Source of the DNA: Paenibacillus aurantius
Lineage (GTDB): Bacteria; Bacillota; Bacilli; Paenibacillales; NBRC-103111
Reading direction: 5' to 3'
NCBI RefSeq assembly: GCF_032268605.1
Contig: NZ_CP130318.1
Location: 4,811,501 to 4,875,500 of the forward strand
DNA: 64,000 nucleotides
The notes under the pieces are model-generated. The model ran no database searches. It had not been told where the DNA came from and saw only the letters and a program-made list of their open reading frames with translations. Positions within the stretch are counted from its first letter, which is position 1, and each line of letters begins with the position of its first letter. Both the position numbers and the translations under genes were made by a program. This document shows, in pieces, positions 51,348 through 60,317 of the stretch.

Positions 51348-53090
51348 TTAAGCTCTTTTTGCCGCTGCAGCCGGTTTCCTTCTTCCAGCTTGCTTGGCCT
51401 CCGGCACGCGGTGCATTTCCAATTCCTTATCACTGCCCGGCAGCTCTTGAATATTCCCGAAAAGGGTATCCAGCTCCTGCTCCTGCTCCGCCGCTTGAGC
51501 CTCACTCCAGCCGAGCTGCTCCGTCATGATGGCGACTACCTCCCCGCGCAGCTTCTGTGCCTTAGGAAGCTTGAAGTAGGACCAGCCGGTGCGCAGCCGG
51601 ACAAAATCAACAGCCGTAACCGTCATTTCGCACTCAATGGCGTACTTGATCAGCGCGTACAGCTCGCGATGGGCCTGGGACCGGGCGTTCGGGGCATCCG
51701 CGGTGAAGTTGTCGACGATCGTCATAGCACCGGTTCCGTAAGTATCGATCCATTCCTGCATCGTCTCCCGGCTGACGCCTTTCCCGGTCCCGACAGCCAG
51801 CATTTCTTTCTTCCAGTCGGCAAAGCTTCCTTTCCCTTGGTTCTCTCCTCCGCTGATAACGATCTTATCGGTGGAGCAGCCCGGCAGCCGTTTCCCTTCG
51901 GCCGCATACAATCTCTCTCCCACCAGATCGACCACTTTCTCGGCCATCTTGCGGAAGCCGGTCAGCTTCCCGCCCGCAATGGTAATCAGCCCGGTAGGCG
52001 AATGGAAGATCTCATCCTTGCGCGAAAGCTCCGAAGGGCCTTTGCCTTCCTCGTAAATTAACGGACGCAGGCCGGCCCAGTGCGAGACGACGTCCTTAAC
52101 CGTCAGCTTCACGGACGGGAACATGCTGTTGACGGCGCGGAGCAGGTAATCCCTGTCTTCTTCGGTCGTTCTTGGGGTTTCGATGGTTTTGTCATAAGCG
52201 GTATCCGTCGTTCCCACATAGGTGCTTGTCCCGCGAGGGATGACAAAGACCATCCGGCCGTCCGGCGTATCGAAGTAGGCCGCCTGCTTAACCGGAAGCT
52301 TGGCCTGATCGATGACCAAATGGACGCCTTTTGTCAGGAACAGGCGTTTGCCCTGCATGGAGCCGTCCAGCCGGCGGACATCGTCGACCCAAGGACCGGC
52401 GGCGTTGACGATATGCTTGGCATAAAGCTCGCAGGTTTCCCCGCTGATGCGGTCCCGCACCTCAACTCCCACCACCTTGCCGTCCTTGTAAAGGAACTGG
52501 ACCGCTTCCGTGTGATTGACGGCTTGGGCTCCGCGCCGGGTTGCCGTTTTCATGATTTCGAGAGTAAGCCGGGCATCATCGGTCCGGTACTCGAAGTACA
52601 GGCCGCCGCCCTTTAACCCTTCCGTTTTGAGAAGCGGCTCGCTCTTGATCGTTTCGCTGCGGTTAAGCATCTTGCGGCGTTCCTTGCGGGCCACTCCCGC
52701 CAGCCAGTCATAAATGTACAGCCCGATGGACGACATAAAATAGCCGTAGGTTCCCCCTTTGTAGATGGGAAGAAGCATCGGGGCGGGAATGACAAGATGC
52801 GGGGCGTTCTTATAGAGGATGGTCCGTTCCCGTCCCACCTCCTGGACTAGCTTGACCTCGCCCTGCTTCAGGTACCTCAATCCTCCGTGAATCAGCTTCG
52901 TGGAACGGCTGCTCGTGCCCGATCCGAAATCATTCTTCTCGATAAGCCCGATCCGGAGTCCGCGCTCGGCCGCGTCCAGGGCGATGCCCGCCCCGGTAAT
53001 TCCCCCGCCGATCACCAACAGGTCAAGCGGCTCCGATGCCATCTCCCTTAGCTTAACGGCCCGGCTTTCTGCTGAAAATGCTGCTGTCAT
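51348..53090 (-). CDS. glpD: Aerobic glycerol-3-phosphate dehydrogenase
   Basis: A FAD-dependent, membrane-associated enzyme that oxidises glycerol-3-phosphate to dihydroxyacetone phosphate and passes electrons to quinone. The 580 residues have the FAD loop GGGITGAG and the motif SSRSTKLIHGGLRYL. A helical C-terminal domain follows, then an unusual basic tail (KQAGRRKPAAAAKRA). The ATG at 53090 has AGAGGGAG just upstream. It has its own promoter and a long attenuator-like leader, and lies behind the ugp operon, whose product it would consume. Confidence 0.95.
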   Translation of the reverse strand: MTAAFSAESRAVKLREMASEPLDLLVIGGGITGAGIALDAAERGLRIGLIEKNDFGSGTSSRSTKLIHGGLRYLKQGEVKLVQEVGRERTILYKNAPHLVIPAPMLLPIYKGGTYGYFMSSIGLYIYDWLAGVARKERRKMLNRSETIKSEPLLKTEGLKGGGLYFEYRTDDARLTLEIMKTATRRGAQAVNHTEAVQFLYKDGKVVGVEVRDRISGETCELYAKHIVNAAGPWVDDVRRLDGSMQGKRLFLTKGVHLVIDQAKLPVKQAAYFDTPDGRMVFVIPRGTSTYVGTTDTAYDKTIETPRTTEEDRDYLLRAVNSMFPSVKLTVKDVVSHWAGLRPLIYEEGKGPSELSRKDEIFHSPTGLITIAGGKLTGFRKMAEKVVDLVGERLYAAEGKRLPGCSTDKIVISGGENQGKGSFADWKKEMLAVGTGKGVSRETMQEWIDTYGTGAMTIVDNFTADAPNARSQAHRELYALIKYAIECEMTVTAVDFVRLRTGWSYFKLPKAQKLRGEVVAIMTEQLGWSEAQAAEQEQELDTLFGNIQELPGSDKELEMHRVPEAKQAGRRKPAAAAKRA

Positions 53091-53134
53091 GATTCTCCCT
53101 CTTTCCTTCACTAGTTAAAATGAAAAAGGAAAAA

Positions 53135-53191
53135 GCCTGCCTTGAATCAGAAGCCCCCCTTATCCAAAGGGACCCCCGCTTCAAAGCAAGC
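53135..53191 (-). terminator. Hairpin with T-tract just before glpD
   Basis: On the minus strand GCTTGCTTTGAA and TTCAAGGCAGGC form a 12-bp stem (two G-U pairs) with a long loop, followed by TTTTTCCTTTTT. It sits within 50 bases of the glpD start. It may be a second attenuator or act on read-through from the upstream copper gene. Confidence 0.7.
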
Positions 53192-53297
53192 TCTCCTCGT
53201 CTCCGCCTGCTTCCAACATTATAATTCGTCACCCAATAGCCGCTGCAGAACGCCGCTCCACTTTCCGGCTTCCTCCAGCGCCGGCCGGACGGAATAC

Positions 53298-53367
53298 AAA
53301 AAGCCCTCCACCGCAGTAAACACACTTCTCCCAGGTAAGGAGAATTGCGAGTACGGGTAAGGGCTTT
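53298..53367 (-). promoter_or_regulatory. Attenuator hairpin in the glpD leader
   Basis: On the minus strand AAAGCCCT...AGGGCTTT (53360-53367 with 53300-53307) encloses a smaller TTCTCC/GGAGAA hairpin and ends in TTTTT, about 105 bases after the predicted start of transcription. In Bacillus, glpD is controlled by GlpP antitermination at a leader terminator in this position. GlpP binding here is inferred. Confidence 0.65.
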
Positions 53368-53409
53368 CTCTTGGGCTCCGCCTAACCGATTCACTTCTAC
53401 CTGCTTAGC

Positions 53410-53438
53410 AGTATATAACGCGTTGGTGACTCTGTCAA
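53410..53438 (-). promoter_or_regulatory. Strong promoter of glpD
   Basis: Minus strand TTGACA (53433-53438), a 17-base spacer and TATACT (53410-53415). The leader to glpD is about 310 bases. Confidence 0.88.
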
Positions 53439-53452
53439 TCCCATGGGGGCAA

Positions 53453-55078
53453 TCAATAAACCCTCATAATCTTCTCGTAGGGGATTTCGTCGTCCTGGCT
53501 GTCGAGCACACGGACCTGCACGGTCCAGCTTCCCGGGAAGGGAAGATAGGGACCTTCGGCTTTGTAGCTGTAACGCTTCATATCGAAGGAGGTGTCGATT
53601 TCCTTGTCGTCATAGGGCTTTACCGGCACTACAATCGGGGCGATGGAAGGATCGTCGTTGTTGATCATTCTCAGGATAACCTGCTTGGGCGGGCCCATCT
53701 GCTCGGGAAGCCATACCTTCACCGTGAAGGTGTTGGTGCCCGGGATATTAGGCGTGATCTTGGCGCTCATGTGCTGCTTCGTGCCCATTACGTGCCACGC
53801 TAACGGTTCATTGGGCGGCACGGGGGCGAGATACGTCAGCAGGGCGACCACTCCCAGAATGACGGCCATCAAGGAAAGATCCACCTTCAGCAAGACCCCC
53901 GCCCCATTCACTCCTCTCTTGCGAAGAGAGGAACGGATCAGCGCACCGGTAACGGCAATCATCACCACGAGCCCTGCTTTGACCAGCAGCAGGATGCCCC
54001 ACTGCGAGTAAAGCACGTAGCTGATCTTCGGCAGGAACAGGAACGTCGACAGAACGCCCGTAAGGGCCAGCAGCAGAATGGATCCCAGCGCGGCCCGGGA
54101 GAAGCGCTTCAGAAACAGAAGCAGGAACCCCTTCTGCTTCCAGAAGGCCACCGTGACCACGAGTCCGCCCGCCCAAAGAGCGGCCGCCGCCAGGTGCACC
54201 GCGTCCAGAAGCACCAGTACGCCTTGCGGCTCGAACGCCATGGCGTGGCCGTTGACGCTTTTGACTCCGATGAGGGCGGCCACCCACAATAAATTCAGCC
54301 AAGGCTTCCGGTGAAGAAGCACGAATCCCAGAAGAGACAGGGCAAGCGAGGCCAGCCAGGACAGCCCTACCGTCGTTCCGGTAAAGAGACCCGTAAGATC
54401 CTGAAGCCCTCCATCCTCCCCAAGCAGATCGGCATAGTGGGTATAGATGAGCAGCATGAGCGAAATCAGATGAACGCGCTGCAGGCCAAGCGACCACTGC
54501 CGCATCCGGTCCCGGATTTCCCGGCTTCCTTCGCGGAACCGAGTCATCCACAGCACGAATCCGGTCATCGCAAGCAAGGCGGCGTAATAAAAGAAGCGCG
54601 AAGCCATCTTGAAGAACTCGCCGGGGGACATGGACCAGCTCAATTCATGGGCTTCGTGAGCCGCATGGTCCGGAGAGGAAGCGCCCCGCGGCGGGCCGAC
54701 GGTGATCACGTAGCTGCCGTCCACCGGGTGCCCGTCCGCCGAGATCACGTGATAGCTCACCACATAGATGCCCTTGTGCAGCTGGGGCAGATCCAGCGTA
54801 AGGGAGGTATGCGTGGAGTTGATAACCGGCTTGTTCGGGGTGACCGAGCGCCCTATCTCGTCAATCACCTTCAGGGTAAACAGCTTCTCTTCGATTCGTT
54901 CGTTAAAGGTAAGCTCTACCCGGGGCGGCGATTCCTCCATCTGGCTGTCGGCCTCGGGAACCGCCTTGGTGAGCCCGGCATGGGCGGACACTTCGGACGC
55001 AAACGCCCCCAACGTTATACCTAAGAGCAGCACAACTAGACCAAGGATCCGGCTCCGAATCCCGAATTTCCTAGACAA
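53453..55078 (-). CDS. CopC-CopD copper resistance/import fusion protein (YcnJ-like)
   Basis: A 541-residue membrane protein combining two copper proteins. A signal peptide is followed by an extracellular CopC domain beginning with the copper-ligand histidine HAGLTKAVPE and containing ISADGHPVDG. Then come about eight membrane helices of the CopD type, with conserved residues in SVNGHAMAF and AVHLAAAALWAGG, and a C-terminal extracellular beta domain of about 110 residues. The TTG at 55078 is preferred (AAGGA, 9 bases upstream). An earlier TTG would overlap the DUF2203 gene. Bacillus YcnJ has the same layout and imports copper under limitation; import or resistance here is unresolved. Confidence 0.85.
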   Translation of the reverse strand: MSRKFGIRSRILGLVVLLLGITLGAFASEVSAHAGLTKAVPEADSQMEESPPRVELTFNERIEEKLFTLKVIDEIGRSVTPNKPVINSTHTSLTLDLPQLHKGIYVVSYHVISADGHPVDGSYVITVGPPRGASSPDHAAHEAHELSWSMSPGEFFKMASRFFYYAALLAMTGFVLWMTRFREGSREIRDRMRQWSLGLQRVHLISLMLLIYTHYADLLGEDGGLQDLTGLFTGTTVGLSWLASLALSLLGFVLLHRKPWLNLLWVAALIGVKSVNGHAMAFEPQGVLVLLDAVHLAAAALWAGGLVVTVAFWKQKGFLLLFLKRFSRAALGSILLLALTGVLSTFLFLPKISYVLYSQWGILLLVKAGLVVMIAVTGALIRSSLRKRGVNGAGVLLKVDLSLMAVILGVVALLTYLAPVPPNEPLAWHVMGTKQHMSAKITPNIPGTNTFTVKVWLPEQMGPPKQVILRMINNDDPSIAPIVVPVKPYDDKEIDTSFDMKRYSYKAEGPYLPFPGSWTVQVRVLDSQDDEIPYEKIMRVY

Positions 55079-55115
55079 CCCTGCACTTCCTTTCCCGTCC
55101 AAACGACTGCGGCTT

Positions 55116-55517
55116 CTAGGAATCAAGCCGCTTCCGCCCCGCGAATCCGTCGCTTACCCCATGATAATAGCGGATGCTTTCCTCTCCCTGCATCCAGCAC
55201 AGAAGGACGTCCTCTCCGCCGATCCGGGCCGGAAAATCAATCAACCCGCGGTCGATGTCCTTGATCTCCGCCCCCTTCATCCCCAGGCTGTCGATTAGGC
55301 TCTTCGCCTCGATCTGCATAAACTCAAGCTCGCATTCCTGCTCGAAAAATGAATCCTCGCCGGTCACCGAAGCGTAGGTCGTGTTCTCCTTCAGCTGCTG
55401 CAGCTCGCGGTATTTAAGCTCGAACTCCCGTTTCGTCTGCTGAAGCTTCTCCAAATCCTGCTTGACGGACGGGAGCAGAGCGTTGGCCTCTTCGGGCGTA
55501 AAATATTTGCGGGTCAT
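55116..55517 (-). CDS. DUF2203 family protein
   Basis: A 133-residue cytoplasmic protein with an N-terminal helical hairpin (FTPEEANALLPSVKQDLEKL) and the family-typical end KDIDRGLIDFPARIGGEDVLLCWMQGE, then YYHG and GFAGR. GGAGGGATGCCGC precedes the ATG. It lies 37 bases ahead of the CopC-CopD gene and is probably co-transcribed with it. The function of DUF2203 is unknown. Confidence 0.85.
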   Translation of the reverse strand: MTRKYFTPEEANALLPSVKQDLEKLQQTKREFELKYRELQQLKENTTYASVTGEDSFFEQECELEFMQIEAKSLIDSLGMKGAEIKDIDRGLIDFPARIGGEDVLLCWMQGEESIRYYHGVSDGFAGRKRLDS

Positions 55518-55547
55518 GCGGCATCCCTCCTTTTCTCAAAGTGTACT

Positions 55548-55592
55548 AAAAAGCGCCCCCGTTTTCCAATCGGTAACGGACAAGGCGCTTTC
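55548..55592 (-). terminator. Terminator of the pel operon
   Basis: Minus strand AAAGCGCC...GGCGCTTTTT, 15 bases past the pelG stop, closing the operon before the DUF2203 gene. Confidence 0.85.
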
Positions 55593-55606
55593 TCTCCTCT
55601 TCAAGT

Positions 55607-57064
55607 CTAGAACCAGCGGTAAGCCTTCTCGCCGAGCCGGGTGAACCACCCCCGGACCTCCCGGTACAGGATGCTTTGGGAGATGAAGGTGTGCACCTCA
55701 ATCCGCTCGAGGAAGCGCAAGAGCCGGAGTCCGCTCCACGCGTACGCCCCGGCCCCGCCGAGGAAATAGCTGAAGCCGTAATAATCGATGCCGAGCGGAA
55801 GCAGGGTGATGGTAAGGACCGTTATGAGTGCGAAATAGATCCCGGCCGTCCAGGCCGCTCCCTTGCGGTCCTCAAAATAGAGCATGATGAGGATGTTGAT
55901 GAGCATCAGGGAGCCGAGCAGCGCCCCCAGGGCGGACATCCGGACGATGTCGATCATCGTTTTCTGCAGCCCGAGCCGTTCCAGCAGCGCCTGGCAGGCG
56001 ATGAGGAAAAACAGCGTGAGGATGCCCTGGATTTTGGTCACCCGGTACAGTTCCCTCCACAGCACCTCGGTCATGCGGGTCTTGGCCCGTTTGATCATGT
56101 CGAGCGTCCCTCCGTTCGTAACGTAGCCGTAGAACACCTTGTATTTGTCGTAAAATTGGGTCTCCACGGATACGACGAACAGCACAAGGGACGGAATGAT
56201 CGTCAGGTTCGCCAGGAAAACGGAGCTGTCGTACAGGGGACTGTAAGTGAACGTCCGCTCGATCCGCACGCCCGACGGCCCAAGCCAGATGATCAAGTTG
56301 TGCATCCAAACCCCCAGGTTATAGAAGAAGCCGACGGCGAGCAAGGAAGGGTACTTGTCGACATAATGCAGAAAGCCGTACGGATTGGACTCCTCCCGAG
56401 CCGGAAAGGAACGAAGCAGGACCAACGCCAGCATTGTGGCCGTTACGCCAATTCCGAGACCGAAGCCGAGAAGAAGATTCGTGGCTTGTCCATGACTGGC
56501 AAAAGGAAGGGGATGATGAAGAAGCAGGAGCACCCCTCCGACGGAAACCGCTCCTCCCGCCAGAAAGGCGAGGGAGATGATCTTGTAGCTCTTGGCCGCC
56601 GTCAGGAAGATCATCGCGAGCCAAATTTGCCCGATCAGCATAAAGACAGCTGCGCTTCCCAACTTATACAGCATCGGCAGCGGAGAATTCCAGAAGAAAA
56701 TTACGGAAGCCACGGCCGACAACGCCAGTACCAGCCGGGAGATGCCCGTAAAAGTCGGGGTCACCACCTCCAGCCGGTTGAGGTAGAAATGATCCGCCAA
56801 ATACCGGATGACGCTGAGCTGCCATCCCCCGGACAGAATCTGGGAGAAGATAAAGCAATACGACACCGTGACGACAAAAAGCTGCCGCTCGGCATCGTCC
56901 ACGCCTCCAAGCCGCTGCAGCAGGAAATTGATCAGGGCGATGCTTCCGACGGACAGAATCCAAGGGCCTGCCGCAATAAAGGAGGCATACGCGTATGCGC
57001 GAACCCGGAGGGACAAATAATCCTCCCGAAAAAGCTTCTGAAGGGTAAAGCCGATCCCCGCCAT
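55607..57064 (-). CDS. pelG: Pel exopolysaccharide flippase PelG
   Basis: A membrane protein of 485 residues with about 12 hydrophobic segments and the PelG start MAGIGFTLQKLFREDYLSLRV in two parts. It belongs to the multidrug/oligosaccharidyl-lipid/polysaccharide exporter superfamily and is thought to carry the Pel polymer across the membrane with PelF. The start overlaps the pelF stop by one base (TGATG), so the two are coupled. It is the last gene of the operon. Confidence 0.93.
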   Translation of the reverse strand: MAGIGFTLQKLFREDYLSLRVRAYAYASFIAAGPWILSVGSIALINFLLQRLGGVDDAERQLFVVTVSYCFIFSQILSGGWQLSVIRYLADHFYLNRLEVVTPTFTGISRLVLALSAVASVIFFWNSPLPMLYKLGSAAVFMLIGQIWLAMIFLTAAKSYKIISLAFLAGGAVSVGGVLLLLHHPLPFASHGQATNLLLGFGLGIGVTATMLALVLLRSFPAREESNPYGFLHYVDKYPSLLAVGFFYNLGVWMHNLIIWLGPSGVRIERTFTYSPLYDSSVFLANLTIIPSLVLFVVSVETQFYDKYKVFYGYVTNGGTLDMIKRAKTRMTEVLWRELYRVTKIQGILTLFFLIACQALLERLGLQKTMIDIVRMSALGALLGSLMLINILIMLYFEDRKGAAWTAGIYFALITVLTITLLPLGIDYYGFSYFLGGAGAYAWSGLRLLRFLERIEVHTFISQSILYREVRGWFTRLGEKAYRWF

Positions 57065-58473
57065 CAGGTCACCACCTCGCTGTACAGCTTTCGATATGCC
57101 TCAATAAATTGATCGATCCGGTAGAAGGACGAGACCCGGCGGCGGCCCGCTTGCCCCATGTAGAGGCGCTCCTGCGGATATTTCTCCATCTTGATCATCA
57201 TGCGGGCCATCGCTTCGGGATTAACGGGAGGTACGACGTAGCCGGCGATGCCCGCATCGTGCTCGTCCCGTCCCTCGAGGAGCTCCCGGCAGCTGCCGAC
57301 ATCCGTGCAGATCCACGGAACACCCGCCGCCATGCCTTCCAGCACGGCAAGCGGCTGCCCTTCGCTGATGCTGCTCAGGATGAGGACGTCGATCTTCGGC
57401 AGGTACTCGTCGATCGGAACCTTCCCCGTATAGGTGACCACTCCTTCGAGGCCCAGATTCCTCGTTAGTGCCAGGCATTCCTGGTAATAATCCGGATCCT
57501 CGTCCGTCGGCCCCATAATCCACAGCTGCATATGCGGGATATCCTGGCAGGCGAGACGGGCCGCATACAAGAGCGTCTTAATGTCCTTGATCGGCACCAG
57601 CCTCACCAGAGCCCCGAAGATCATCCTCCCGCTCTCACCGGTCTCACGGGGCAGCCGGAAGAGCCGGTCGTAATCGATGCCGTTCGGGATGACGAGAGCC
57701 CGCTCCTCCGGCACGCCAAGCTCCCTTTGGATCCGGTGGGTTCCGCCATACAGGGAGATGGTCCGGTCGGCGGCCCGGTAAGCCCCTTTGGACAGATGAT
57801 AGAAGTAGTCGATCCATCTTTTTTTGAACGGCGGGTCGACCCAGGCCGACTGCAGAATTTCTTCCTCCCTCTCCCTCGCATAGACCCCGTGCTCGGTAAG
57901 CAGAAAGGGAGTGCCGTGCTTCATCCTAAGGCTTGACGCGATCAGCCCGGCATAGCCGGTGGAAACGGAGTGGTACAGATCGGCCGTCGGGTAAACCTGC
58001 TGCAGAAGAAAAACGGCGGGCAGATACATGGACCGCCACGCCCAGAAATAAGCGTTGAAGGAATAGCCGGGCATCTCTTTCGTATAGGAATCCACGAGAA
58101 ATTCCCAGAAAATCTCGCTCTTCATGAAAGCTATCGGGCTTCCCAGACGGGAGGGATCCCCGATCAGGGGAAGCGCCGCCTCGGATCCCTCCCGGAAAGC
58201 GAACCAGTCCAGACAGGCGCGCGCCTCCTCCTTGGTCAGGCGGGGCCGCTTCCCTTCCTCCAGCTCCAGGTAATCCATCAGGAAGATATCGTGAATCCGT
58301 GTCAGGTTACCGGGCAGCTTGTATTTGTAGCCCGAGACCTCTTTGCGGGAAGAAGAAACGGCTACGATTTCGAATTCATGCTCCGGCATGGAAGAGACCA
58401 GCATCTGGATCCAGCTTGCGACTCCTCCCGATACGTAAGGGTAGCTTCCTTCGACCAACAAAACGATTTTCAT
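57064..58473 (-). CDS. pelF: Pel polysaccharide glycosyltransferase PelF
   Basis: A cytoplasmic GT4-family retaining glycosyltransferase, 469 residues, which polymerises the Pel polysaccharide from UDP-N-acetylhexosamine. The N-terminal part has LLVEGSYPYVSGGVASWI. The middle carries TEHGVYAREREEEI and YDRLFRLPRE. The C-terminal donor site has the EX7E-type EGQPLAVLEGMAAGVP. The ATG at 58473 overlaps the deacetylase stop (ATGA), with AAGGAAGGAAAG upstream. It is followed by pelG. Confidence 0.94.
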   Translation of the reverse strand: MKIVLLVEGSYPYVSGGVASWIQMLVSSMPEHEFEIVAVSSSRKEVSGYKYKLPGNLTRIHDIFLMDYLELEEGKRPRLTKEEARACLDWFAFREGSEAALPLIGDPSRLGSPIAFMKSEIFWEFLVDSYTKEMPGYSFNAYFWAWRSMYLPAVFLLQQVYPTADLYHSVSTGYAGLIASSLRMKHGTPFLLTEHGVYAREREEEILQSAWVDPPFKKRWIDYFYHLSKGAYRAADRTISLYGGTHRIQRELGVPEERALVIPNGIDYDRLFRLPRETGESGRMIFGALVRLVPIKDIKTLLYAARLACQDIPHMQLWIMGPTDEDPDYYQECLALTRNLGLEGVVTYTGKVPIDEYLPKIDVLILSSISEGQPLAVLEGMAAGVPWICTDVGSCRELLEGRDEHDAGIAGYVVPPVNPEAMARMMIKMEKYPQERLYMGQAGRRRVSSFYRIDQFIEAYRKLYSEVVT

Positions 58474-60317
58474 GGCTTTCCTTCCTTTAAGGCAATGGTC
58501 ACGGCAGGCTTGCGGGCCTCGAGATGCCACAGGCCGTTGCCGGCTTCGAGCCGGGTCAGCACGCCGTCTTCTTTGGCCACCTCGGGACGCTTTCCTTCCG
58601 GGATCCGGACGGTATAATGCATGGGGACAAGCTCTTGACGCGCCTGGATGGCGATGGTGCCGTTACTGTACCGGACCTCTACGCGGCCATCCTGGTACAG
58701 GGAAAATTTCTTGACCGCGTCCCTCACCGTGAGCGGCTGCAAATAAGGATAGGTCTGGTTTAGCGTGGCCATCCATTTTTCGAACGGCTCGCTCAAGGCC
58801 TTCCACCCTTTGCCTTGGGAACGGTGGGCATCGAGGACGTCATCCGGATGGACGAAATGATTCACCAGTCCGAAATTCGCGACCACATCGGCAATATAGA
58901 ACCGGATGGCGGGGTCCATGGCATATCCCGAGGATACCCGGGGAAAGTTGAACAATTGGGGAAATTCGGCATCTCTTCCGAACTCCTGTTCCAGGTAGCC
59001 CGGCTGACCGTCCGCATCGTACAGGGAGCTTAGAATGGCAAGCGACGGCACGGCATGGGCCAACGCCTCCTTACCGGTCCGGTTCAAGACATTGGAGGGG
59101 GGAACGTAGGTTTTGAGCTCGTGCCCCGGGAACAGCTTCTTGGCGAGGTCGTTCAAGTGAACGAGCCCCTCTTCCATGGCCGGCTCGCTCTGCCAGGGCC
59201 GGTAGCCCAGGTCGGGATCGACCGGCTCCCCACGGGTAACCAAGGATTGATGGTTGTACCCGTGCAGCCCGAGCTCCCCGCCCATTCCGATCAGCTTCGT
59301 TCCGAAGTAGGGAATGGTTTCCGCGTAATCATCCGTTAGAGCAGGCAGCGGAGAGTCCGTCTGGTTCTGGTAGTTGCCGATGAGCAGCCCCGTGTATTTC
59401 CAGCCGTATACTTTGGCAAACCGGGTCATGTCCTCCCACCACACCCGTTCGTAGAAATCCTGGGTGCTCAGGCCGTATTCCTGGCGGACCAAAGGGTTGT
59501 CGCTGTCCGGAACCGGAGAAGGAAAGTCGTCGATGTTCAAGCTGCGCGAAGCCACCTGGGCCGACACAAAGCTCTCCGACGCAAGGCCGATCGACTGGAC
59601 GAGAAGCCCCCGTCCCAGCTTCTGGGTGCTGCTCGTCCAGTTCCAGAAGACCACCTTGCCCTGTCCGTAAACGTGCGTCCAAAGAAGAGGAGTCCCCTCG
59701 GACGAGAGGTAAGGAACCGACTCCGGCGCCAGCTGCACATCCAGCACGCTGTTGGAGAAGACGACATTGTTGGACGGAAGGTCCAAATAGCCGGGGAACA
59801 GGGGCTTGTCGAACCGGATGCCGTGCATGGCCCCCTCCCGGAATCCGCGGTTATCCGCGATACCGAGCATACGGTCCCACTCCGGCGCATAGAAGCGGGT
59901 GCCGACCACAAGACGCCCCCCTTGCCGGACAAAGGACTCGACCGCGGCCCGGTCCACCCGGGAAATGTCTTCGCCCATAAGCAGAAGCACCGTCCAAGGG
60001 TCCGGCTTCAGTTCCCGGATTCCCTCCGCTCCGATCTCCTTGTGGTCCAGCTTGGCCAGGGAAAGCGCCGTTTCCAGGTTGGCCATCGCCTTCCTGCTTT
60101 CCGCATCGGACGGATCTCCGTATAAGTACAGGCCAAGCGGACTTCCGGCCGGAAGGCTCCCATAAACCGCATCCGTTACCGGGAACGCCGTCTCCTTGTA
60201 GACCAGCTTGGCCTTGGAAAGATGGGGAAGGTCCGAGATGCGGGCGGCCTGCAGAAAGATGCCGAGCAGAAGAAAGCTAACGGTAACGCTTAAGAAGGTA
60301 ATCGTTTTGCGGGACAC
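58470..60317 (-). CDS. PelA-type polysaccharide deacetylase (DUF2194)
   Basis: A 615-residue membrane-anchored protein. One N-terminal helix (FLSVTVSFLLLGIFLQAA) is followed by a Rossmann/amidotransferase-like domain (about 60-230). A polysaccharide-deacetylase domain comes next, with Asp263/Asp264 in NIDDFPSP and HGYNH (His352, His356) as the metal and catalytic set, and a C-terminal beta domain ends the protein. In Gram-positive pel clusters this place is held by PelA-DA, which removes acetyl groups from the polymer; the hydrolase half of PelA is absent here. It starts inside the end of pelE (41-base overlap) and overlaps pelF by 4 bases. Confidence 0.85.
   Translation of the reverse strand: MSRKTITFLSVTVSFLLLGIFLQAARISDLPHLSKAKLVYKETAFPVTDAVYGSLPAGSPLGLYLYGDPSDAESRKAMANLETALSLAKLDHKEIGAEGIRELKPDPWTVLLLMGEDISRVDRAAVESFVRQGGRLVVGTRFYAPEWDRMLGIADNRGFREGAMHGIRFDKPLFPGYLDLPSNNVVFSNSVLDVQLAPESVPYLSSEGTPLLWTHVYGQGKVVFWNWTSSTQKLGRGLLVQSIGLASESFVSAQVASRSLNIDDFPSPVPDSDNPLVRQEYGLSTQDFYERVWWEDMTRFAKVYGWKYTGLLIGNYQNQTDSPLPALTDDYAETIPYFGTKLIGMGGELGLHGYNHQSLVTRGEPVDPDLGYRPWQSEPAMEEGLVHLNDLAKKLFPGHELKTYVPPSNVLNRTGKEALAHAVPSLAILSSLYDADGQPGYLEQEFGRDAEFPQLFNFPRVSSGYAMDPAIRFYIADVVANFGLVNHFVHPDDVLDAHRSQGKGWKALSEPFEKWMATLNQTYPYLQPLTVRDAVKKFSLYQDGRVEVRYSNGTIAIQARQELVPMHYTVRIPEGKRPEVAKEDGVLTRLEAGNGLWHLEARKPAVTIALKEGKP

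Noticed and set aside
55676-57112. A 478-codon plus-strand frame opposite pelG
   Set aside because: It is antisense to a clear membrane transporter, the translation is Gln/Asp/His-rich, and no start signal is present.
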